Source: Dermacentor variabilis
Taxonomy: Eukaryota; Arthropoda; Arachnida; Ixodida; Ixodidae
DNA length: 64,000 bases
Assembly (NCBI RefSeq): GCF_050947875.1
Contig: NC_134569.1
Location: 16,885,631 to 16,949,630, forward strand
Direction: 5' to 3'
Shown here: positions 1 to 8,628 of the stretch, one piece after another
Layout: the number at the start of each line of letters is the position of its first letter
Numbering within the stretch: position 1 is the stretch's first letter
Notes under the pieces: model-generated
Databases searched by the model: none
Seen by the model: only the letters and a program-made list of their open reading frames with translations
Told to the model about the DNA's origin: nothing
Program-made: the position numbers and the translations under genes

Positions 1-885
1 TAGGTGTTATATAGTTTCCTCGACACTGCAGGCATTGCACTCGGCGCTATCAGCCATTCCAATAAAAAATACATATGCACTGGTGAATGCAATGCCCAAA
101 CGTAAGCGGCACAGCACTGTTTCCTCATTTTGCGGAAGACCTGGTAACAGCCGCAGTTGCGGAGAGGGATCGAGGGAATGCAATCGATGTTGAGTGAATT
201 CAGGTGTGTGCCACTTTTCCAATGTCAAAAGAGTGCGCTAGCTTGCCTAAGTGTTGGGATGCGTCGGTCCGCGATAAAGGTATAGAAACAAGGGTTGCTC
301 CTTCGTGGGCTCTCCTAGCAGCTTCGTCAGCGAGGTCGTTGCCGGAGATACCGCAATGACCAGGCAGCCACTGAAAAACGACGTCGTGTCCTTTCATGAT
401 CATGTTATGGTGCATTTCTCGTATCTCCGACACGAGTTGTTCACATGACCCGCAACGAAGAGATGACAGAAGACATTGTAAGGCCACCTTTGAATCGCAG
501 AATATTGCCCACCGATTAGCCGGTTGGTTATTAATATAATCAACGGCACCTCGGAGGGCAACAAGCTCCGAACCGGTCGATGTTGTCAAGTGAGACCACC
601 ACTGCGCTGGTGGAGCTGGTCTGAGTGGAAGAACCATCCGTATATATGTGGACTCGATCAAAGTAGAAAGTGTGCAAACAATCCAGAGCTGCTTGCTTCA
701 AGGCCAAGGTAAGCAGGACGGTCTTCTTTCTTATCCCTGGAACCGTAAGACGCACTTGAGGTTGTTTTAAACACCACAAAGCTGAGGTTGAACGTGCTGA
801 GGGTGTGAAGCCCGATGGTAAGGAGGCACGATGGATGCTGACCTTGTTGGAGAAGGACGCCTGTGGTCGTCGTTCTGGCATGAAT
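1..885 (-). mobile_element. 3' portion of a non-LTR retrotransposon (RNase H and C-terminal region), degraded
   Basis: Minus-strand reading shows the RNase H domain that ends the ORF2 of I/R1-type LINEs. The first active-site segment is HIYTDGSST near position 670, a second is WAIFCDSKVALQCLLSS near 480-510, and the third is WLPGHCGISGNDLADEAA near 320-370. Further left, a short reading near 30-115 has the C-x-R/C-x-x-C spacing typical of the zinc-binding tail of such ORFs. The three pieces lie in different frames, so the copy is frameshifted and not translatable as one protein. The element runs off the left edge of the window, so its 3' tail is not visible. Family placement is from motifs only. 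Confidence 0.8.
200..881 (-). pseudogene. LINE RNase H domain, frameshifted
   Basis: Two overlapping minus-strand readings (540-881 and 200-661) together cover an RNase H fold. Its role in the parent element would be to remove RNA from the RNA:DNA hybrid during target-primed reverse transcription. The first catalytic Asp is in TDGSST, the second in FCDSKVA, and the histidine-containing segment is PGHCGISGNDLADE. A frame change is needed near 600-670. No reverse transcriptase motif is visible upstream, to about 1250, so the copy is 5'-truncated or rearranged. Confidence 0.75.
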
Positions 886-2290
886 TAGGAAAGTGCAATA
901 ATATGCTATGTGCCTGATCATATGCATTGTGCTATTAATTTCTTCTGAGTTTTAATAATGGCTGGCTACTGTATGCACTGTTGTGCAATAAGATATGCCA
1001 CAGCAATTATTGCGTGCCTCGCAGAACAAATTCAATACATCTTTCTCAGTCAAGACATCATAGCAGGCTGAAAACAATAAACTGCAATTTTTCTTTTTGT
1101 GGTGACGAAGTGTATAAATTGTGAAAATAACCTGTTTATATATTTCTTATACTATGCAAATGAGCTGCTCCCATACATTCGAATAAGTGCTTCAATAGTA
1201 CGACTTGGCAAAGGGCAACGAAAGACTCCTATTAAAACCCGCTAATTCTCAAGCTTGTATTATCTGACGGTATGTCGTTTCATTAATGTAAAGAAAGGCA
1301 AACTTGATATGTGGAAACCAGTTACAATAGAACGTGGCCCTTACACAGTGAAAATGTTTTGTAGCAATACACTCAATGTGAAGGCCTCCAGATGCGGTGT
1401 TGATGCATCAAAACAACCTAGAATAATAGAGGTGCTCCATGGGCTAGATTTGACAGAATCAAGAATTGGGAGGAGACAAGATACGAATTACATACATTTT
1501 AGCTATTCTAGTTTTTTTTTTTTGTGAGTGCTACAGGTGTTTCAATTCTGTTTTGCTGATTTTCTCAGAACCCACTTTTTCACGTTTATCTCATGCACCA
1601 ACAAGCATAATTATATTGACACGGATGCTTTATCTGTATCCGGTTACCGTATTTCACCGGCTAAAAAATGTTAAAACGTTATCGCTCGGTGCAGGATGCA
1701 TCGGAACGTATCGGAAGTTTCGCGAATGTTATCGATGGTTCTGTCTATTGTCGACGAACCTTGCTAATCTGATTGCATACGAGACACGAATTGTGTTGTA
1801 GTTTCTGGAAGGCGCGCGGGCACCAGCGCATAGGCTGTAACTTTCGACGACTGACGTATGCAAACCGACGCGCTTGACCCGCAGATGAGATTTTCTACGA
1901 TTGCCGACATTGCTCGCCGCTATCGTTGCGATTGAGCCGGCACTATTTATTTACCGTCACTACTACGTGGCAATATTTCCAACACAGATTTTTTTCAGTT
2001 ATACATTGCACGCCTAATTCTTACATAGTTGGCTGTGCAATAAGCTACCAAAAAATGAAATGGTACGACAGTTTTTGATATATGGCATCGTCGTGCACGT
2101 GTTTGCAAAGCGATCTTGCAGGCAGACGACGCGCGAGCGCTGATGTCGATATTTTGTACACTATTGTTACTTCAAAAATAAAAAAAATGTTGCGACAGGT
2201 GTATATTCATTATTCAAACGTGTTTTTTATATCTAAAAGCACATACAGATCACTAACTTATTGTTTCAAGCTTAGTTTACAGCAGGCTGT
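886..2290. other. AT-rich stretch without recognised features
   Basis: I see only short readings with no domain, plus a short T-run near 1510. No tRNA-like boxes, terminal repeats or LINE motifs are evident on either strand. Confidence 0.5.
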
Positions 2291-2299
2291 TTTAGGCCG

Positions 2300-2545
2300 G
2301 ACTTTGACGGATGAAGACGGATGAAGACGGAATAGTCCAGCAACAGTGCGCCGCAGCCGAGGAGCGAGCTTCGGCGCGCGTCGGAACTTGTCTCCAGTGG
2401 TTGCGCGCCCTTTCCCTCCAGCCGAAGCGAAGCGACGCGTTCGCTTGCCAGCGCGCGCCGAAGCTTTCGGCGCGTGCCAGTGGTTGGGGCATAAGTGCGA
2501 AGCACCAGAAGCACAACGAGCAGCCAAAAAGTCCTGCTTAAAAAC
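2300..2545. repeat. GC-rich patch with internal imperfect direct repeats
   Basis: The unit TTCGGCGCG...CCAGTGGTTG occurs twice (about 2370-2403 and 2465-2487), separated by sequence that echoes itself in inverted form (GCCGAAGC and GCTTTCGGC). Several overlapping open frames on both strands follow from the GC bias and show no domain. It may be a small decayed element. No target duplication was found. Confidence 0.3.
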
Positions 2546-2565
2546 CTTCTGTCCTCCCTAGATCC

Positions 2566-2886
2566 CTAAGTGAGGGAAAACTGCCGTTCAACGTCCGTCC
2601 AAGTGGACCGTCCAAAGTCGTCGTTGGAGGCGTAGTCGACCCGCATTTGAGGAGGAGGGTCCACACTCTCACTTCCGCACTTTGGTTTCACTGAAGACAC
2701 CGAGTTGAGAGGGTCCTCGTAGACATGGGTTGTCACGCTTGACCCCAGTTGGCGCCTCTTCATTCCAGTTAGCTGCCGCGTCTGTCAATCGACTGTGAAG
2801 ATTTCTGGGGCCCGTGAGAAAGCACCGCAAAACACCCTTTTCCAGGAGTTCTCTTGTTCCAAGTAGACCGTAAAGGCGAGAGCGAA
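2566..2886. other. Unrecognised stretch between the GC-rich patch and a LINE
   Basis: Short minus-strand readings (2566-2763 and 2669-2890) exist but match no family I recognise and lie in different frames. No splice-site pattern convincing enough to call an exon is visible. Confidence 0.3.
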
Positions 2887-2890
2887 TCAA

Positions 2891-3241
2891 CTAACAATAC
2901 TCGGTCCGCCGAACGGGGCTAGACTTGCTGGCGCCATGGGCTGTCCGCAGGAGGCGCATTGTTGGCAATGTTGGCGAAGTCGTTGGTTCTCCGAAGAAGG
3001 CGCATTGTTGGCTTTCCAAAGTGACTCGTAGCAGCGGGCAGGGAAGGATTTGAAGGTCGATACCCCCGCAGCTCGATCGAAACAGCTGTAGCGGGCTGGG
3101 AAAGGTTGCAGGTCGGTACCCCTGCAGGCCGATCGTAACAATGCCCGTGACAAGTCTTGCAGCCATTTTATAAACTCGCTCTAACTTATATTCAAGAACG
3201 TTTGTGAAAGGGTCCCACGCTGCGCATGCGTATTCTAACAC
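2891..3241 (-). pseudogene. LINE RT C-terminal (thumb) fragment with internal tandem duplication
   Basis: The reading starts MLEYACAAWDPFTNVLEYKLERV and continues KMAARLVTG, the hallmark region after the RT palm in CR1/Jockey-type elements. Downstream the protein homology is lost where about 55-bp and shorter blocks are duplicated (about 2950-3135), which inserted extra codons and broke the frame. Confidence 0.7.
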
Positions 3242-4060
3242 CGGTCTAATATTAGTAAGATACAGTTTCCTTCAAAGCTTTGGGCGCATACTTGATGTTC
3301 TTCTGGAAAAGCTGTAAAAAGTGACACGCTTTAGCGCTTGTTATGTCAGTGTAGGACGTCCAGTCCAATGTCGCAGTTGAAAGTGACGCCCAGGTATTTG
3401 ACCTCGTCGACGCGTTGCACTAAAACATTATTTAGAATGTATGACTCAGACAACATTTTCTTTTTGTTCGTAAATTGAACTCGACAACAGTTTTCTATGT
3501 TCGAATCCATCTCTCATTAGGCACACTAAGAACAAACTTTTTCGAGATCGAACTGCAACACACTCGTGCCTTCGGCACACGACACAGGGTGGTATACATC
3601 CTCATGCAGTTACATTCGAAACGAGGCCTTCAGTTAAATCTGATAAAAATGGCAGGCGACCCTAATATTTGACTTAGGTGTCTCTGAGTGGCACTCGCAG
3701 CTCGGCGTTAGAGTTCTTTAGGTTAACTTTAGGCGAACGCAGCGCACGAACCGAACTCGGAGGCAACTGATTTCCATTAATTAGCCGGTTAAATATGACG
3801 CCGCCTTCTTGATTGTGACGTCTTGAGTGACGTCATTACACCCACTTTCTACTTTTGGGTTTCCAGGAATTTCGCTAAAGTCGTACTCACGTGGCGGGTC
3901 TCTACAGTTTGCGATTCTGTGCTTGGTGTGCGGTAATCAGTGATTTCTCATTAATTCTAATTATTCCAGACACTTGAGTAACTCAACTTGTAACTAAATT
4001 TATGCTCTGGTATAATATCTATAATGAAGCCCGTGAATTTTGCACTATACTATTTTCTTT

Positions 4061-4513
4061 CTATATCTTAAAATTTATATTGAATTTGCTCAACGGTCGT
4101 CTCAGGAGGTGAACCGGAAGTGCTGCACAAGAAGCAAGAGTGTCACTCGATGCTCGTGCCACTAACATGAGGAACAGCAGCGGCCCAAGGACCGACACTC
4201 GAGGCACACCTAATAAAACATTAACTATTTGTGACGTAGCACCGTTCAGGACCACTTTTTGCTATCATTTGTACAAACAATCTTTAAGACAACCGTAAAG
4301 TGAATCGGCAATACCAAGAAATGGCAGTTTGTATAAGAGTGGGTTATGCGGGACTACGTTAAACGCCTTTCGAAAATCAATGAAAACAGCATCTATCTGT
4401 GCACTATTGTTAAAAACCGAGTGCAAGGTGATGTATGAATACAGTAAATTGAATGGTACATAATAATACCATGCGAAATCCATGCTGGGTCGGGATGAAA
4501 AAACCATGGTCAT
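4061..4513 (-). pseudogene. LINE reverse transcriptase core fragments (motifs A and B)
   Basis: The two readings 4265-4513 and 4061-4255 carry successive RT palm motifs: AVFIDFRKAFNVVPHNPLLYKL (quoted in part, catalytic Asp in FIDF), then a VLGPLLFL block corresponding to the PQGSVLGPLLF motif. A frame change near 4260 separates them. The FADD box expected next is not intact. Confidence 0.75.
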
Positions 4514-5166
4514 GAAGGTGCGTAATAAAACCAGAGTAAATAAAATGTTTCAGTGTTTTACAACAAACTTATGTCAAAGACAACAGTCTATAATCAAATC
4601 ATGGCAGCCGCTTTTAAATATAGGAGTTACATTCGCCATTTTTTAGTCACTAGGTAATCTTTGAAAATTTATGGACTTGATAATTCAACCAAAATAGGAG
4701 CAATACTGTGTGGGAACAGCATTCAAGATGTGGTTTTATATGCATCTGGACTGTGAACAGAATGCGGATTAATGTTGCATAATAAAGCCTTTATTCCAGT
4801 GTCATTTAAAACGATGTAATGCATTTAAGGTTCATATAAGTCAGGTACCGACACGTACCGGTGTATGACATGTTGCGAAGATGGAGTGAAAATATTCGTT
4901 GAAGCAATCAGCTTTTTTTTTTTTGTGTCGTCAATTAACATATCACTTTCATGTCAGAGAGGCGGGGTGCCAACACTGTCTTTTCTGTTATTTCTGGCAT
5001 ATCGCCATAACTCCTTAGAGTTAGATCTTATCAGCTAATGACGATAAGTATGTTTTTTTCGCTGTCTTTAAATCTTGCTTCAAGATTATAGTTAGAGTTC
5101 TAAGCTTGTCATATGAATTCTTTTTTGGTGTTATCTCGAATGTCTTGTATACCCCGACCTTCTTTC

Positions 5167-5727
5167 TTATTGACAGATGTAGTTCTTTATTAATCCAAGG
5201 TTAATCCATCCTACGTCTAGATGATACCACTCTTGAGAGAATGTATGAGTTACCAAAGAGAGGAGATTGTCTCTGAACAGAGCCCATAAGCTTCCTATGC
5301 TGTAGTGACTGCTGTATTCCCGCAACACTGGCAGGAAGAAACTTAACTCGTTATCAATGGCATTATAATTACCTTGTTCACACATAAAAATCTTTCTCTG
5401 GCAATTTTTGCTAACCTGTGACTTCTTGCATACTATCGTTGCATTTAGGACCTCATGATCGCTTATTCCTGGTGCTGTCGCAAATGGTTCCACCAAGTCA
5501 TCATTGTCGCTAAACAACAAGTCTAACGTACTGTCTTTAGCTGAATCATAACACGTGGGGGAATTCGCAAATTGAGCAAGTTCCTTGTTCCATGTTAGTC
5601 TAATGAAGGCCGAGTGAAGTGCAGAGCCGCTCGTCGCAACAGGATAGCTATCACGCCATACAACTTTAGGCATGTTAAAATCACCCCAAGTAGAACAGCC
5701 TTCGATGACAAGAGCGACATTGATCAT
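5167..5727 (-). pseudogene. LINE apurinic-type endonuclease domain fragment
   Basis: This 186-codon open stretch covers the middle and end of an exonuclease-endonuclease-phosphatase domain. GDFNMPKV carries the catalytic Asp/Asn pair, KDSTLDLLFS is the conserved TLDLLF block, and PGISDHEVLNATI carries the terminal SDH catalytic dyad. In the parent element this domain nicks target DNA to prime reverse transcription. The N-terminal part of the domain (GTESWF) lies upstream in another frame near 6000. The region after residue 120 resembles the linker to RT. Confidence 0.8.
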
Positions 5728-6612
5728 GTAAGGCTACGAAATGGTTCTATACTTGTTGAAGATGGTGACCTGTAAAACATCTCACCAGAAAGCTGTTACC
5801 GCCAGAAACCAGTATTCTACACCAAACGCATTCTCAAGAAACATCATCACAGTATAACGGCACACTTCTGATTCGTGTCATGTACAAGGATGAGCACGCC
5901 TCCTTCCTGCATGGTGATTACTGTTGTTTTCGATAAGCTATGTATTCGGATGGAAACATTTAACAATCTGGTATGCCAGGCTCAAACCAAGATTCTGTTC
6001 CGATGACAATATCAAGTTGTGAAATCCACAGTAGGCTAGCGAATTCATCTGTTTGATTCTTCAGGCCTGATAAGTCTTTTCTGAGCCACAGCAGTGCACG
6101 CTGTGTTTGCTATTGAATGTATTCCCGCATGGAATCTGTTGTACCGTCGTAAATATAAGTCTTGCCCTTATAAGTAATCTTGTTGTACTTCCGCTTATGG
6201 CTAGCTTCAGAGCTCTGTTCCCGCGCTTGAGCAATCAGTTTGCTTCTACGTCGCCGAACCTGCTGGGAGTAGTCTTAGCTATATTCTGCTGCCTTTTAGT
6301 TTCGAAGCCATCCTGTGAGCTCTCTGAATTGTTGATGGTTGAACAATACCACCCAATTTTTCTGAGCAGACAGATATAAACGTCCTCTCTGATTCATCCC
6401 ATGTTTCCTTCTCATTCTCATCGTCTATGCCAAAAAAACAGCAAATTATTCCTACTTGAACGACTTTCCAGCTCGTCGTGATTGATCAATACGTTTCGCA
6501 TAACTTTTGAGAGCTGGTTATGTTGTGTCTGCATGCACTTCTGCCCTGTCCCCAAGCGCAGACAAAACGGATAGACCCACTGATAATCGCCAATTTTGAC
6601 GTTAGATTATCA

Positions 6613-6778
6613 TAAAAGGACGTCTTGTTGGGCGAGTTGGTCACAATTTATATTCGGCACTAGGCACGAAACCACACAGAAAAAAAGAAAGGAAACAGGA
6701 CAGAGCACCTCTGTCCGGGCGCTCTGTCCCGTCTCCTTTCTTGTTTCTGTGTGTGTTCGCGCCTAGTACCCAAGCTGA
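6613..6778. mobile_element. Short fold-back (hairpin) element with 12-bp target duplication
   Basis: Arms at 6656-6706 and 6721-6770 are imperfect reverse complements (about 50 bp, core AGGACAGAGC / GCTCTGTCC). The insert is bordered by identical 12-mers GTTAGATTATCA at 6601-6612 and 6779-6790. Non-coding. A second fold-back with a related core lies at 25441-25535. Confidence 0.6.
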
Positions 6779-7189
6779 GTTAGATTATCAATTTTGTTTT
6801 TGTTGTGTTTGTGCTCAGTTCACAGTGTTCCGAACTGTTTAATGATCTTGTCTTGACATGCCAATACCTTTGGTAAGGAGCGTATTGATTGCATTAGTTT
6901 GCGCTCCTGCTTTTCCGACAGAGAACCGGGATTCATCACCAAATCATTATTCGACACAAGTCCCATTGCACCAGCACAGAGACAGCTACCGGCACGAACA
7001 AGCACAGGCCGCTCTAACGACCAGGTGGCTCCCGGTGCTGAGTTTACACGCGTGAAAGTTGACTTATAATAGTAAAAGAGACCGACCTGAAGAAAGAGAA
7101 GAAGGGAACGTCTCGACCATAGAGTTTCATGCAATAATCACTAGACGGAGCTCTGGCGGTGCAATGAGAGCGTTTGTACCAGTATTGGA

Positions 7190-7370
7190 ATTATGGGAAG
7201 TACATGGATTTGCCTAAACTTCGTCCTTCTGACTTCAACGGCTTTGTAAACTCGTCATTTTCAGCAATGTACTGCGTAATAAATAATCGCCCTACGGCAG
7301 GATTCGAACACAGGACTTCTAGCACAAAAGCCTGATATTGAGACTATTAGGCCACGTACACATGCATCGA
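7190..7370 (-). mobile_element. tRNA-derived SINE fragment
   Basis: On the minus strand TGGCCTAATAGTCTC (A-box-like) is followed about 35 nt later by GTGTTCGAATCC (B-box-like), the two internal Pol III promoter elements of tRNA-derived SINEs. The stretch between cannot fold as a normal tRNA. A block GGAAGTACATGGATTTG at about 7197 recurs in inverted orientation at about 7617-7633, so a second piece of the same repeat lies at 7400-7686. Confidence 0.55.
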
Positions 7371-7686
7371 CAAGCGATGTGAAACGCCCTTATGAATTTA
7401 TCGCAGGCATGCCAGTACCTTGAGACGTTTGGCACGTTTCGATTTGGCTATCTTGACCAGCTCTATCGTTGCAATTAGTAGCGATTGTGTGTGTTCGCAC
7501 CGTCTTGTGCACGTCGAAGAGTATAGATTGCTCTGAAATTTACGAAAATAAAGGCATATAACGCGTAATATACAAAGCCATCAGACCGTCTGAATCCACA
7601 AGCACGAAGATCACACAAATCCATGTACTTCCTATCATTTCCATGATGGATGAACGACTGTAGCGCTAGCATTACCTCTAGTACAT

Positions 7687-8564
7687 TGTGATGACCCACT
7701 TATGGGGGCAAAGGTTCGTGTTCTCAATGTTTCAGCGGTTCTCTCAGGCGGAGCCTCCGAGAACCCAATTGAGGACGAAGCCGTTGGTTTGGACACACAC
7801 ACAAAGACTTTTAATCACACACAAAAGAAGCATAAAGCAAATAAAAAGAAACAGAAAACATGCTTAAATTACACACTCAAGAAAACAAGAACACACTTAG
7901 GGCTTTAACGAGGTTAACGAGGGCGCGAGTTCGGGCGTGCCCACAAGGGCGGGGACGCGTCGCGGTCTCGACACGGCAACGCGGCGACAAGCTGGCAGAA
8001 GGGGTGGCGCCGGTCTCACCAAAGGTTGCGGCGTAGGTTGACCGACCGGGTACCGGGAGCGCGCCAGCTCTGGTGAGGCGAGGTAACGCTGGCGGCTGGG
8101 TGGCAGGAGTGGACGGCGGCGGCGTTCTGGCCGGGCAGAGAGCTCGGGCCCGTAGCCCGACTGCTCCCCTCTCGCCCACGGGCACGGAAGCTCGAACGCC
8201 GGCCTCGGGCAGCAGGCGGCACGGCAGACGGGGGTGGCGTTCTGGCCGGGCAGCTGGCGTAGAACTCGGGCCCGTAGCCCGACTGTTCTCGTCCTGCCCA
8301 CTGGCGCAGAAGCTCACCGGCCTTGAGGAGCTCGCGGCACGCTCAGGTAGACGGGCGACGCACAGGAACAGGTTGGCAGGAGGCCCCGGTCGGGTGAAGT
8401 CCTGGTGGGCTCGGGTCCGGAACCCGACGGCCCGTCTTCAACGCCCGCTCCGGTGGTTGACCTCCTCCTGACGTCGCTTCCTGGGACTCTCCTGGCGTCT
8501 CCCCGGCGTCTCCCTGCGTGTCCTCTTGCGTGTCGCCCCCGTTCTGCCGTCGTTTCACATCACA
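7687..8564 (-). repeat. Left LTR, in inverted orientation
   Basis: It starts TGTGATG and ends CATCACA. 7687-8526 is the reverse complement of 11601-12441. The last about 38 bp (8527-8564) matches the reverse complement of the start of the right LTR only over the terminal 9-mer. About 215 bp present in the right LTR (about 11387-11600) is therefore missing here. Read in its own sense (minus strand) it has ATTAAA followed by a GT-rich tract, so its promoter would point away from the Gag ORF. Confidence 0.75.
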
Positions 8565-8566
8565 AA

Positions 8567-8588
8567 TTGGCGTCCGTGCGACAGGACA
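8567..8588 (+). promoter_or_regulatory. Probable minus-strand primer binding site
   Basis: TTGGCGTCCGTGCGACAGGAC directly follows the left LTR. Its TGGCG..CGT...ACAGGAC pattern resembles primer sites of mdg1/412-type Gypsy elements that use a tRNA-Arg 3' end. The match to a tRNA is from memory and not computed. Confidence 0.5.
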
Positions 8589-8628
8589 AAGCCGTTCGTT
8601 TGGATCCTTCTTCTAGCGGTTAGGAACT

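Larger units (their letters stand above)
2890..6450 (-). mobile_element. Decayed non-LTR retrotransposon, CR1/Jockey-like, with EN and RT remnants
   Basis: On the minus strand, in order, there are endonuclease motifs (DIVIGTESWFEPG near 5960-6020, GDFNMPKVVW near 5660-5690, STLDLLFSDN and PGISDHEVL near 5450-5540). These are followed by RT motif A (IDAVFIDFRKAFNVVPH, about 4340-4400), motif B (VPRVSVLGPLLFL, about 4160-4200), and the distal RT region LEYACAAWDPF (about 3205-3238). The order and spacing match an EN-RT ORF2 reading leftward. Many stops and frame changes separate the segments, so it is non-functional. The classical invariant Gly of motif B (PQGS) is replaced (PRVS), another sign of decay. 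Borders are approximate and no tail or target duplication was found. Confidence 0.8.

Noticed and set aside
7877..8471. Overlapping GC-rich open frames of 132-146 codons in the left arm, repeated at 11657-12251
   Set aside because: They are LTR sequence read in several frames on both strands; no domain, and explained by base composition.
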